The translations under genes and the position numbers were made by a program. DNA of 64,000 bases from Strongylocentrotus purpuratus (taxonomy: Eukaryota > Echinodermata > Echinoidea > Camarodonta > Strongylocentrotidae): assembly GCF_000002235.5 (NCBI RefSeq), contig NW_022145609.1:9989551-10053550 (forward strand). Reading direction: 5' to 3'. Positions 27,507 to 35,862 of this stretch are shown here, in pieces. Position 1 is the first letter of the stretch. Every line of letters starts with the position of its first letter. The notes under the pieces are model-generated. The model did not search any database. It was not told where the DNA came from and saw only the letters and a program-made list of their open reading frames with translations.

Positions 27507-30500
27507 GTCTCTCTCTCTCTCTCTCTGTCTCTCTCTGTCTGTCTCTCTCTCTCTCTCTGTCTCTCTCTCTCTCTCTCTCGAAAAAGTGAGAAAGATTGAG
27601 AAAGAGAGAGCGAGGGGGGAGGGGGGACACACAGATGCACATAGAGACAGACAATTTGTAAAAGGCTTCAATATCAGTTTAACATGCAAATAATAACCAT
27701 TCAAAGGTTCAAAATATCAAAATGAAAGAAGAACAAAATGAAAGACAACTATTGGATTCTCAATGCCAACTTTTGAATTAAAGGGCATGTGTGATTGCAA
27801 ACCTTGAATATATGATTTGAAAGGTCAAACTACGACAAAAGTGCAATCGTAAAACTATTGGTATTGAATACAAATGCATTCGAAATTCCGTTTGTTTGAT
27901 GACTTCAAAGCAATGATTAATTCCCTCTTCTTTCATGGATCAAGGGGTACCTATATAGTTAACTCGGCAAGCTCAGCTCTGTTTCACCTGGCCTCGCGTA
28001 TTGACATTTTCAGAATTTTTGTATTTTATGATTCGTCATTATAAAGAGGAACTTTGGGTTCAAGAATATGGCCTAGTATTGGCTCTTACGAAACGCAATT
28101 CTCTTGTTGTTGGTTTTGTTGACAAGATTCACGGGCCAAGGTGCATCATAAACACAATAGTTTTATGATGGTTTAGAACGCTAAATAGACAAACTTATCG
28201 CAGGGTGCAGGAACTGTTATTGTTGTTGTTGTTAGATTATGTTTTAAGGCAATTCAGTCAAAATTGACTATTTATGCCTTTGTCTTCTTTTTAAATGCAT
28301 CATCGATACTTTAAATGCGTTCTGATTGTATCTTATAATTCTATTTACACTGCTTTTTTAGCCTTCAATGAAAGAACGATAGCTGCATGATTTTTTCTTC
28401 TTCAAGGTACATCCTTTTCATTGGTAAACGAACCTTATATTGTGCGTCAAAACTCCATCTCAGGATTAAAATACGATTCCGCACTTGTATTGTGAATATG
28501 TACAAGACCTTTTGTTTTAATCGAGTTAAAAGTTGAGATCTAATAAACCATTACAATACCCAAAGATTAGCAAATTGATGCCATTAAAATAATAGTAAAA
28601 AGCGGCATACATATAAGTTTTATTCGATCATGGGTGTGGACCAATCTTCAGGATGGAGCTAGGGGGGCTTTAAACTTAGTTAAACGCTCCATATTATACG
28701 CGGATATTTAAATACTATGGGGGTCCCCTCCGTATCCCTCACCCAATCAACGACGCCCTAGATAAATGACATAGCTACAGGGGGACCGAACGGCGGAAAA
28801 TGAAATGGGGAAAAGAGGAGTTTGAAATGGAGGAAAGGCAAGGATGATAGTCCTCCCCTAGCACGACCAGTGTGGTCCGCCAATGATTCAGGTGCCCTCT
28901 TAAAAGGCTGGGCCTACGTTGCACCAAGTGCCCCCTGATGTTTCACTCAGGCTAAGATAACAACAAGTGTACAACAGCTGACGTCACGTGATGTTTGTAA
29001 ACGAGTATGAAATTTGAACTACTTGGAAACCTTCCTTTAATGTTATCGTAGTTCTTCGTCCCTTTTCGATGAAATATATTTGACGCATTTCCTTATCATT
29101 TCCCCACTTCCTACACATTACGGAGATTCACATAATTATATATGATTTAAAAGTGACACAGGTTCATTTATCATATTTAGTATCATCATTACAGGTTTAT
29201 TTATAAAGAATAAAGTATTATCATTGGTAGTTTCACTTTTGTTTTACTGGAAGGTCGGACAATTATGATAATAATACCACATTGGCTGTGTACAAGGAAA
29301 TGCTTATTGATAAAAAAAGGAAAGAAAGGAACTTGAAGCGATGAACAAGTTTCTAAGTGACTAGATGCCCATAAAAGAATACATTTCAAGATAATGTCCC
29401 TATAATAAAGTACTTATCATGTATAAACATTGTAAACTGTTGTAACCGTTGCAATTCAGTCTTTGGACTGCGAGAATGGATAATATTCAATAGAATCCTT
29501 CAATCAATCAATCAATATAATATGATTGATCTACTTCACTTCACTTTCTCTTCTTCTAGTTTTGTTTTAAAGGTTTCAGCTTTCTATCCATAAAAACGGC
29601 CGACGAAGAAGGCACATTAACTCATTCCACAGTCGAAATGAAATATGGAAATGAAATCACTAACTATAATGGGAGGGGGCGGATCCAGGATTATACCAAT
29701 GAGGGGGCCCAAATACCAAAAATCTCTGACAAGATCCCCTCCCGCAAAACCAATCAATCACACTGTTCAAGTCTACTAAAAAATTGTGGGAACAAATCTG
29801 TCCAAAAGGGCACCAAAACACACATTCAGGGGCCGGGTGGGTATGCTTCAGGTATGTCACATTGAGATTTAAAAGTAGTATGGTCGGTTGTGATCTCTTG
29901 TGCCATATTTACCAAATCATTTGATTAAGGCTATCAACAGAAAAACAAGAAAAGAAAATGAATTCGGCACTCCCTTATAATACAAGATAGCCAAGACTCT
30001 CAAAAATCAACTTCAGGCATTTCAGGATAGTCTTGCTCATTACTTTTGACATGTGCAAACATTGCGATATCGTATCACGCATCATCATAGCATATATACA
30101 ATGGGGTGTTGAAATGGCCCTCGGATTGTTTCTCGAAAGTCTTTGCGACCACGTTTTATATAGTGAGGATGACGTGATAATGTTTGACTTACCGGAGCAG
30201 ATCAAGGAAAGCATCGGCCGTGTTGACCTCCTCAACCGGTCCTGCGGTATCGATTTCGTCCTTGCTTCTTCCACGCGCCCCTGGACGAATCGACATCACG
30301 AGGATGATCCCGAGAATGACGGCGATGAAGGTGGTCGTGAAGTAGTAGAGGACAGCTCGGAGACCCAGCTTGCCCGAGGCTTGCCTGTCAAGCGACGCCA
30401 TGCCGGCGATGAGGCTGGTAACGACCAGTGGAATGATCATAACCTGATAAGTGGAACACAAACATACTTTTTCTTTTAACTTCATCGCAAAATAGCAGAT

Positions 30501-31240
30501 TTCATAAATATGAATAATATTTGGAATTGTAAATTTAAAGACGAGGTACTTGAAATAGATAACGGGGAAAATAAACCTAACAAGAACCACGTATTTTGTC
30601 TTGTTGCACTCTACCTCGAAGTCCCACTCCCACCCCTCCTCCTCTCCCTCTCTTCACTTTTGACCCCTTCCCTCTTTATGTTTATGTTATATATGTCTCT
30701 TTATCTCTCTCTCTCTCTCTTTCTCTATCTCCTCCCCTGTACCTCTACAACCCCTACCCCTCTCTCCTCCCCAAATATAACATGTACCCTCTTTCTCTTT
30801 CTTTTCATACCTCCAAACTCTCCGCCCCTTTCTTCTCCTCTCTCATTATCACCCTTTTTACTCATCACTAATTATTTTATGCTCAGGTATTGTCTTATTG
30901 TCTCACTTGGTTGTCTCAACGTGGTATAGATGTTAAGTTTAAAAGTATTTTGTTCATATGAAATAGATCTTTGAAAAAGGAAACTGGCTTGCCATACCTT
31001 CAGCATGTTGAGGAAGATTGTCCCGGGGAAGCTGATGAACTTGATCTCGTCCGAGGTGAAGTCGCGATCGGATCCGAGCTTGACACCGAACCCGACGGCG
31101 CAGCCGAGGATGAGAGAGAGGATCATGAGAATTAGGAGCAGGTTGTTGAACATAAACTGCGTGAACTTCTGACAGAATGATTTGCTCTCCGACCGCGGCA
31201 TCTCCACTTCGTGGTTAATTCCCATTTCTGTGTCTGCCAT
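10403..31240 (-). CDS. SLC1A2-like: EAAT2-like excitatory amino acid transporter, complete 8-exon gene
   Basis: Exons (minus strand, 5' to 3'): 30998-31240, 30193-30443, 22179-22221, 15781-16076, 14384-14617, 12290-12484, 11125-11259, 10403-10592. They sum to 1587 nt, 528 residues plus stop, with every junction in phase (0,2,0,2,2,2,2) and GT-AG. Family motifs are all present: FPG and NMLK in TM2, a serine-rich HP1 (about 350-361), NMDGT in TM7 (389-393), GAAGVPQAG in HP2 (430-438), and DRVRT in TM8 with Asp467 and Arg470. In EAATs these two residues bind the substrate amino group and side-chain carboxylate, so acidic amino acid transport is likely. The end of TM8 ([10 protein letters not shown]) resembles EAAT2 more than EAAT1/3. 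Expected role: Na+/H+/K+-coupled glutamate or aspartate uptake at the plasma membrane. Odd points are a Met-rich extracellular loop, Glu476 in TM8, and a triplicated exon 3. A second EAAT gene starts 6.6 kb downstream on the same strand. Confidence 0.93.
11125..11259 (-). CDS. SLC1A2-like: EAAT2-like gene, exon 7 (residues 421-466)
   Basis: Acceptor ACCTCCCAG, donor TTCTT|GTAAGT. Encodes HP2 ([19 protein letters not shown]), the outer gate of SLC1 carriers, then [11 protein letters not shown] and the start of TM8 (VIDWFL). All positions are typical of EAATs. Confidence 0.93.
11420..12060 (+). mobile_element. CpG-rich Harbinger-like MITE, copy 1
   Basis: Starts AGGCCCGGTCACACAG and ends with its inverted complement, flanked on both sides by TAA (11417-11419 and 12061-12063). 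TWA duplications with GGCC-type termini are known for PIF/Harbinger elements. The 641-bp interior is built of degenerate ACCGCG, CCGCGGT and GTGTACCGCG words, so it is very CpG-dense in an AT-rich region. No coding capacity. It lies in an EAAT intron (between exons 7 and 6). Confidence 0.82.
12290..12484 (-). CDS. SLC1A2-like: EAAT2-like gene, exon 6 (residues 356-421)
   Basis: Acceptor TTTCAG, donor ATCAG|GTACAA. Encodes the tip of HP1 (SSATLPIT), the [19 protein letters not shown] stretch leading into TM7, and [17 protein letters not shown] at 389-393 is the sodium- and substrate-binding motif of the SLC1 family. Confidence 0.93.
12624..12808 (+). mobile_element. TTAAAGCCC MITE family, diverged copy B
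   Basis: Shares GCAAGATCACTGGACAGGTA, AACATAAGAAAAAGAGGATC and GTGTGGCTTTAA with copy A but the left terminus is degraded. In an EAAT intron (between exons 6 and 5). Confidence 0.65.
13153..13189. promoter_or_regulatory. Perfect 10-bp palindromic arms around a CRE
   Basis: GTTTCGTCGA and TCGACGAAAC flank a centre containing TGACGTCA (13168-13175). It could be a regulatory site or the relic of a small inverted repeat. In an EAAT intron. Confidence 0.35.
13503..13720 (-). repeat. LINE-like 3' end with (AATCA)n tail, minus strand
   Basis: Mirror of the 7060-7325 type: GATTTGATTTGATTTGATG then TTTATTTTTCCACTC. Inside an EAAT intron. Confidence 0.4.
14037..14180. mobile_element. TTTCACAA foldback MITE family, copy A
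   Basis: GGTGTTTCACAAAG and TTTTGTGAACACC termini around the conserved core GATAACCAATCAGAAGCAAG and GATTTCACTAGC. Shares the core with 18476-18620 and 54075-54229. In the intron between EAAT exons 6 and 5. Confidence 0.75.
14197..14354. repeat. CAGTCAAACCTGCTTTAGTGAC repeat, copy A
   Basis: Bounded by CAGTCAAACCTGCTTTAGTG and ACAGGTTTGACTG, so it has short inverted ends. Inner words CTACAAAGACCA and GTTTCCCTTG recur several times. Next to EAAT exon 5. Confidence 0.65.
14384..14617 (-). CDS. SLC1A2-like: EAAT2-like gene, exon 5 (residues 278-356)
   Basis: Reads [16 protein letters not shown], the conserved end of TM5, then TM6 ([20 protein letters not shown]) and the start of the re-entrant hairpin HP1 ([17 protein letters not shown]). 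Donor is TCAAG|GTAATC, phase 2. The acceptor (TCGCTAG) is preceded by a CT microsatellite that supplies the polypyrimidine tract. Confidence 0.92.
14857..15066. repeat. Dispersed 200-bp repeat, copy A
   Basis: Shares long runs with 26757-26965: GTAGTCCCATATACA, TTTCTGTGTACAG, CATCATTTTGATGA, CCAATACTTATATGCT and ACAACGTTTCTTTC. Family unknown. In an EAAT intron. Confidence 0.7.
15537..15725 (-). mobile_element. TTAAAGCCC MITE family, copy C (inverted)
   Basis: Starts TTAAAGCCCCACTGCACTAC and contains TTGCGCCCTCTACAATGCC. The far terminus is eroded. It lies about 55 bp from the donor of EAAT exon 4. Confidence 0.7.
15781..16076 (-). CDS. SLC1A2-like: EAAT2-like gene, exon 4 (residues 180-278)
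   Basis: Starts after GTTTTAG with YKTRQVTQ, the usual EAAT continuation. It then encodes an extracellular loop (about 190-222) with 12 methionines in residues 192-219 and two N-glycosylation sequons, Asn200 and Asn212 (both NST). TM4c and TM5 follow (NILGLVVF-like: [20 protein letters not shown]; then [20 protein letters not shown]). The donor is CTG|GTAAGT, phase 2, with Trp278 split. Confidence 0.92.
16850..17033. repeat. (GA)n microsatellite with GCGC interruptions
   Basis: About 180 bp of GA with GCGCGC insertions, in the intron between EAAT exons 4 and 3. Confidence 0.95.
18155..18432. repeat. TTC/TTG pyrimidine-rich low-complexity tract
   Basis: TTCTTCTTG-type tract giving open frames in all forward frames. 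Not coding. Confidence 0.9.
18476..18620. mobile_element. TTTCACAA foldback MITE family, copy B
   Basis: Same core (CTGATAACCAATCAGAAGC, GGATTTCACTAGC) with CTGTTTCACAAAT and TTTTGTGAAATGG ends. In the intron between EAAT exons 4 and 3. Confidence 0.75.
18761..20780. mobile_element. About 2-kb TIR element carrying a minisatellite
   Basis: AGGGGCTTTTCGTTTGTG at the left is matched by the complement of CACAAACGAAAACCCCCT-like sequence at the right (20763-20780), with ATT on both sides as a possible 3-bp duplication. Both subterminal zones are rich in GACG, TGACGTCA and ACGTC words. The middle is almost wholly the 52-bp minisatellite. No transposase frame is seen. Confidence 0.55.
18930..20590 (+). 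repeat. 52-bp minisatellite, pyrimidine-rich, about 27 regular units
   Basis: Units of 50-53 bp with landmarks CACCTTCTCTTTCTGTC, TTTCCTTATGTTATTC and TTTGTTTTTTCC. Regular from about 19160; looser units lie to the left. The strand is nearly free of stop triplets, so long open frames appear in all three forward frames. The period is not a multiple of three, and the frames simply rotate. Confidence 0.92.
21199..21271. repeat. (CT)n microsatellite
   Basis: About 70 bp of CT in an EAAT intron. Confidence 0.95.
21340..21535 (+). repeat. LINE-like 3' end with (AAATG)n tail
   Basis: Ends AAAATGAAATAAAATGAAATG. A shorter relative of the tail is at 25980-26002 (AATGAAATGAAATG). Confidence 0.4.
22179..22221 (-). 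CDS. SLC1A2-like: EAAT2-like gene, exon 3 (43-nt microexon, residues 165-179)
   Basis: Acceptor CTTCAACAG and donor ACC|GTAAGT are both strong. With the two bases CG from exon 2 it reads [15 protein letters not shown], which matches the EAAT family segment R-N-x-FPPN-x-x-E-A-x-F before the glycosylated loop. It ends in phase 0 and joins YKT of exon 4. It was found from phase requirements and the FPPN motif, since it is too short for ORF detection. Two disabled copies lie immediately to the right on the plus strand. Confidence 0.88.
22355..22397 (-). pseudogene. Decayed copy 2 of EAAT exon 3
   Basis: Same 43-nt exon flanked by the same intron sequence, but codon GAG has become TAG in the exon frame, so inclusion would stop translation. 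The donor is changed from GTAAGT to GTATTG. The acceptor TTTTACAG is intact. It lies about 176 bp from copy 1 within a tandem array. Confidence 0.8.
22541..22583 (-). pseudogene. Decayed copy 3 of EAAT exon 3
   Basis: The frame is open, with two substitutions relative to copy 1 (Asn to Lys after FPP, and Thr to Ile). The donor dinucleotide is GG instead of GT, so it should not be spliced in normally. The acceptor TTTAACAG is intact. Confidence 0.8.
22704..22816 (+). mobile_element. tRNA-derived SINE, short
   Basis: AGTGGTGGAGGCTC (A-box like) and GGTCCCGGGTTCGATC (B box), then CTTGGACAAGGTGTTTCATT. Directly abuts the triplicated EAAT exon region. Confidence 0.5.
22832..23160 (-). repeat. LINE-like 3' end with AAACTT-type tail, minus strand
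   Basis: TTAAGTTTTAAGTTTATTTTTCCACATTTTACA; the same opening style (TTTATTTTTCCAC) as 13503. In an EAAT intron. Confidence 0.35.
23465..23640. repeat. Dispersed repeat related to 6725-6900
   Basis: See 6725-6900. Here it is followed by GAGGAGCTGACGTCATCAAC. In the EAAT intron between exons 3 and 2. Confidence 0.4.
24234..24306. repeat. (GA)n microsatellite
   Basis: About 70 bp of GA in an EAAT intron. Confidence 0.95.
26376..26585 (+). mobile_element. tRNA-derived SINE
   Basis: B box GGGGTTCGAATCTC with a tRNA-like 5' head, then CCACCCAGGTGTTAAGTAGG and CCGCCGGGGTTTAAGCTG. In the EAAT intron between exons 3 and 2. Confidence 0.6.
26757..26965. repeat. Dispersed 200-bp repeat, copy B
   Basis: Direct-orientation relative of 14857-15066, roughly 85-90 percent alike by eye. 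In the intron between EAAT exons 3 and 2. Confidence 0.7.
27117..27158. repeat. Poly-C tract
   Basis: About 40 consecutive C, a likely difficult spot for sequencing. Confidence 0.9.
27466..27580. repeat. (CT)n/(CTGT) microsatellite
   Basis: CT array with regular CTGT interruptions. Confidence 0.95.
30193..30443 (-). CDS. SLC1A2-like: EAAT2-like gene, exon 2 (residues 82-165)
   Basis: Starts after TTATCAG with [11 protein letters not shown], so it completes TM2. It continues through SGKLGLRAV and TM3 ([12 protein letters not shown]), then the RPG turn and an acidic linker ending DAFLDLL. The donor is CTCCG|GTAAGT, phase 2. The split Arg codon is completed by exon 3. Confidence 0.92.
30998..31240 (-). 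CDS. SLC1A2-like: EAAT2-like gene, exon 1 (residues 1-81)
   Basis: Encodes the short cytoplasmic N-terminus, TM1 (about 32-56, [20 protein letters not shown]) and the start of TM2 ([11 protein letters not shown]). It ends at AAG|GTATGG in phase 0. The start codon is in AAAATGG context. The paralogue at 3195-3832 has no intron at this position. A GCGCATGCGC palindrome lies about 330 bp upstream. Confidence 0.9.
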
Positions 31241-31565
31241 TTTGTTAATGTTGGCTTCGCAACTAGAAGATTATCAATTTGCTTGAAGCTCTAGAACCTT
31301 CAACAACGAAACTGTGAGTGAAAAAACTTTTCACTATATATTCCGCCACCACAAAGTATGACAGACGACTGGATCTTCCCAGTTTTCTAAGCGTGATGTT
31401 TTCGGAGAGCGCTACACTCGACTTGTGGAAGCGAGCAATGAGTTCTAAACTTCTGTTGCGAGAGCGCGAGAGAGACGAATACATAGGCGTACTAGTATTG
31501 AATTCACCTTGCGCGCACACATAAAAACTTTCCGAAGATTCTGAAACCTGTTCAGAGTCATTAAT

Positions 31566-31576
31566 TGCGCATGCGC
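31566..31576. promoter_or_regulatory. NRF-1-like palindrome upstream of the EAAT2-like gene
   Basis: TGCGCATGCGC matches the NRF-1 consensus and lies 326 bp upstream of the minus-strand start codon, in a short CpG-richer stretch (31560-31605). Promoter function is inferred from position only. Confidence 0.35.
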
Positions 31577-32790
31577 CTCGGTCATGCGTCATGCGAGCGT
31601 CGATATTTTCATGCTTTTGTCTGACATCATGTTTTCATACAATAACTAACACATTTTTCCTGATTTGTGGACGTTTAATGAGGCGTCAAGTTAACAATCA
31701 TGTACCCATATTACAAGGACTGTTTGATCAGAAAGGTGTAATAATTATAGACAATGAGTTCTATGGAATGTACTAAAAATGAATAGTTCATGGGCGAACA
31801 TCGCTTTATTTGCTCCTTGCCCATAGTTGGGGCGGCGAAAATGGGAGGGGGGACCTTTAGGATTGATTGAATGGATGATTTCTCCCCAATATTTTTTAAA
31901 TGCTAGTTAAGCAGGATAATAGAGAAATAAAGTGATACATTCATCATAATACGTTTTGTTTGATGTTCTAGAATGCAAAATGCTTTGGATTTCGGATATG
32001 GATTCAAAGTATAGGTCTATACGCTTATTTTGTGTTTAGTCCAAGTTTTTTTTTCCTCCATCTTTATGATATTGTTACAGCCTTACAGGAGTTCAATGCT
32101 TGTTCCGCACTCAAGTTCAAATTTCAAGTTCAAATTTTTTGTTTCCATTTTCAACAAGAAAAATACAAATTACATACAATAATTAAACTACAAACAACAT
32201 TTTACAAAGTATACAAATGTAATTATACAAGAGCACATGTTATTTTTCTTTGCATAACAAAAAACATCATTTATATTATCCTTAATTAAGTTACAAGGAA
32301 TTAAATGATAATCATATCATACAATCTAATTTTTTTTTAAATTCTGTCTTTTCACATGGTATTTATTTCATTCTTCATAAAAAAAAACATATACGATACA
32401 TACAGAGTATTTAAACAAAAAATGCCATTTGAAATGTCACATATCGAGTGTAAATGGAGGGATCTAATAAAAAAAAACATGGCTTGTAGAGTGCGAACCC
32501 CTCAACAAATAATATTATAACAAATTAACTCAAACTTAGCAAACCAGATGGAAATCACTGAAAATGTGTATATTGCATGATATCTCTTGAGTCTGGTTTG
32601 GATTAGCCTATCCGATATGCGTCGGGCTTTACAAGTATTCTAATCGCGTTTAATATGGAGAGTGACTTCAGCGTGGGCGTCAGCCAGGTTTGGATGTAAC
32701 AAGGGCATTTCAAAATGGCGCCAACGGAAAATCCATAACATTTTCACCAGACCTTTGCATCATTGATGAGCGTTATATTTCCATAAATGA

Positions 32791-33043
32791 TACAGTCAAA
32801 CTTGCTTTAGTGACCACCTGTCTACAAAGACCACATTTTTAGTTTCCCTTGATAATGTTTCTTATTGAAACATGTGCTAAAGGAACCTGTACATAAAGAC
32901 CACCTGTCTATGAATTATAGTCAAAGTTGACTGAAAACCCAAGAACAACAACAACAACAACTGATTGCCATAAACATTAACCAACTACAAAGACCACTTT
33001 TATTTTCTCTCTTGGATGGTCTTTATAGACAGGTTTCACAACA
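32791..33043. repeat. CAGTCAAACTTGCTTTAGTGAC repeat, copy B with an insertion
   Basis: Same left end and inner words as 14197-14354. Interrupted around 32920-32985 by a segment containing (CAA)n. Ends at GACAGGTTTCACAA. Confidence 0.6.
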
Positions 33044-34102
33044 TCACTATTGAAGGACCAGGTGACAAACGTTATTATTTCAACATTAAAACAACTTATT
33101 TTTCTCTCTCGGAAGGCTCGAAAATTAAATTATCGTTAGTATCAGCTCATCTCATTTGAAAAAACATTACTTTTTTTTTCTTCTTGGAATGTTCAGGCAA
33201 TCAGAAGGATTGATCCAGAAACTAAATTTCTCAGGGGACAATTTTCCAAAGTTTGTGATTCACTTGTCAAAATGCAATGTCATGAATTCTAAATTGTAAT
33301 GCTTTAGTAAAGGTATAGTGAAAGGAAAGAAAAAGCTCTTTATAAAGGAGTTATCGATTAGAGTCCATAATATAGACCGTTAAAAACTACCCGTTCATAC
33401 CCATATCAAAGTTTGTAATTCTTAAGTATGTGAACAAAATATTTGTCCCAATATAGGTTTCTTGAGAATGTGACATATTAAAGCTTACATATCAAAGTAT
33501 TCAACAAAGTTCCTGATTCACCCAGTCCACCTTTCATACTTGGGTTATAAAAACACATAAAACGTCATATTTACAAGGGGTATAAATAATTTAGTTGTTA
33601 ATTGTATATGCAAGCTACATCGCTTTCTCTCTTCTGTTCGGGCCTTCTTGATAAATACTGGATAAATAGAAATCTAAACACGATTAAGCCTTTCCACAAA
33701 CTCTACCTTACGAGTTGTTTTGCTTTCAATTGCTCCTCTTTAGACGATTATGCATAATTGCATGTATATTTATCTTCTTCAGTTAGGGTCCCGAAAGGGG
33801 TGAAAATGATTATAACTGATGTGACCGTACACAATATGGTAGCATTCCATTTTCTAAAACGTAAAGTGTAGAGTGTTTAGAAATATATACACCATTACAG
33901 TTCAAATGAAACGATGTCAATGGGAATTTATTTTCTCACTAATCAAAATATGTTTTTGGAGGTGGGGGTATGGGGAAATCACAAACTTGTGAACAATACA
34001 AGGCTCAGTTTATGATCTACATTATGTGCAAGAATTGATAGAGAAACTACAAACAAAAATAATGTGAAAAAAGACTTCACTATTAATTATCCGTTGCATT
34101 GA

Positions 34103-34284
34103 CTTAAGGGGGATGACTGAGGCCAAAGCCTGGAGGGATTAGACCTCCAAGCGTGGTTACAAACAGGTGGTTACCCCCTCAAATCAGCTCTCAATTAACA
34201 TAGGAAAAGGGGATTATGGGGGACCAACGGGTACCGCTTAGGCATTGTTTGCCATATAGAGGGCGCAAGTAAGTAGTGCAGTCC
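34103..34284 (+). mobile_element. TTAAAGCCC MITE family, diverged copy D
   Basis: Shares ACAGGTGGTTACCCCCTCAA, AACATAGGAAAAGGGG, GTACCGCTTAGGC and GAGGGCGCAAGTA with the family. Right end truncated at AGTGCAGT. Confidence 0.65.
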
Positions 34285-34978
34285 AGAGCCATCTGGTCAA
34301 CCCGGTTCGAGTTGGATACAATATGGCGACCACTGCTTTGTTGGGCAAGCACAAAACAAAATAATATACGCCATGTTGTGACCCAGTGAAACCCAGATGG
34401 CCAAACTCTGTATATAGATGGCTTTGGTGCAGTCCCGCTTCTCCGATGTCCCCGTGTTCAAAACCCACGCTGTGTCGGTACAAATTGCCCCTGGTAGTTT
34501 GCATTTCTCTATATTTGTCTGGTCTCTCGGATAGGACTGAAAGCCATATCTACATGTACATCGATGCAACCTATCCATCAGCATCCTATCTTACGAACAT
34601 GCACAAACCGAAAACAATACTCTTAGTAGTTTTCGAAGAGCCTTTGGATCATTTTCATTTAATAAACTTTCCCTATTGTTCGGATCGCTGATTCAAATTT
34701 ATTTCACTGAGAAACAAAGGCTTATAAAATGTCATGTCATCGAACCACCTGTCAAAACAAATCATTTCGAAAAATTAAAACGAAAACCACTTAAGTCTGA
34801 CAAGCGTCACAGCTTGTCACCAAATATTGACATTTTGTAATTTTGCAGGTAATTCATCAACCACATATTCAATGTAAAGACATTTTATATAGAAATTATC
34901 TGAATTGATAAACAAACAACGGTTCAGTTTGGGGAATTTGGTAAATAATGGTATTTTGCCAAAGCGTGAGAATTTTTT

Positions 34979-35620
34979 TCTGTCCCTGAATTGCGGACTG
35001 ATTGACCAAACTCCCTGATAACCCATGCATGAAGTACGTAATTCTCTACGCAAATAACCTTCCTCCTGTTGGCAATATAAATATATTTCTCTTACATAAG
35101 AATACAGATAATAACAAATTGTTATGATCACTTTTTTTGGATTTGGTTCATCCCCTAAAATTATTGTCGAATAGGGTTTATTGTACCTGCACAACAACCT
35201 CGAAAGCAACTACTCTTGAACTACTTGCCTAAGCCAAGGAAATGTAAAGTCACATCTCCCTGCTGCGTGTTAAACGTTGTCTGTCCCTGCATTGCGGTGT
35301 GATTGAAGAAACTTATTGATAACCCATGCGTGAAGTACGTATTATTCTCTCCGCAAATAAGCGACCTCCTTTTGACAATATACTTTGTTGACAAAAGAGT
35401 ATAGATATAATACAGAAATTGTTATGATTTTTTTGGAATTGGTTCATCCACTAAAATTATTGTCGAAAAGGGTTTATTGTAAATGTACAGCACGATAGAA
35501 AAGACTCTAAGTGAATTCCAATCTTGATAGCAAACTATCTATACGGTATAGCTACTTGCCTAAGCGTGATGATCTTTGTCTATTCCTAACCTGACCCATA
35601 CATGTCAAAATAATTGTATA
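34979..35620. repeat. Diverged direct tandem repeat, about 300-bp period
   Basis: CTGTCCCTG-ATTGCGG, TGATAACCCATGC, ACTAAAATTATTGTCGAA and GGGTTTATTGTA appear from about 34979 and again from about 35281. A partial third unit begins near 35549 (ACTTGCCTAAGCGTGA). Noncoding. Confidence 0.7.
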
Positions 35621-35718
35621 TGATTTGATTACAATTCCATAAATATGTTATAACAATGTACTAATCGGTGAAACATGACATGCCGGCAAAAGTTAAAACC
35701 AACAATTTGTGTGATTTA

Positions 35719-35831
35719 TCAGGTGGGCTGTATCTAATACAGACCACCTTATATTTTTGTTAAAATTGCCTTTATTTATCAGGTGGGCTGTATCTAATAC
35801 AGACCACCTTATATTTTTGTTAAAATTGCCT

Positions 35832-35862
<31 letters not shown>

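Larger units (their letters stand above)
22711..30192. other. EAAT intron between exons 3 and 2 (7.9 kb)
   Basis: Only repeats are recognised: SINEs (22704, 26376), dispersed repeats (23465, 26757), microsatellites, a poly-C tract, and a GGGGGCGGATCCAGGATT-type repeat near 29675. No other coding exon is required, since exons 2 and 3 join in phase. Confidence 0.6.

Noticed and set aside
30033..30479. 148-codon plus-strand frame
   Set aside because: Antisense shadow of EAAT exon 2.
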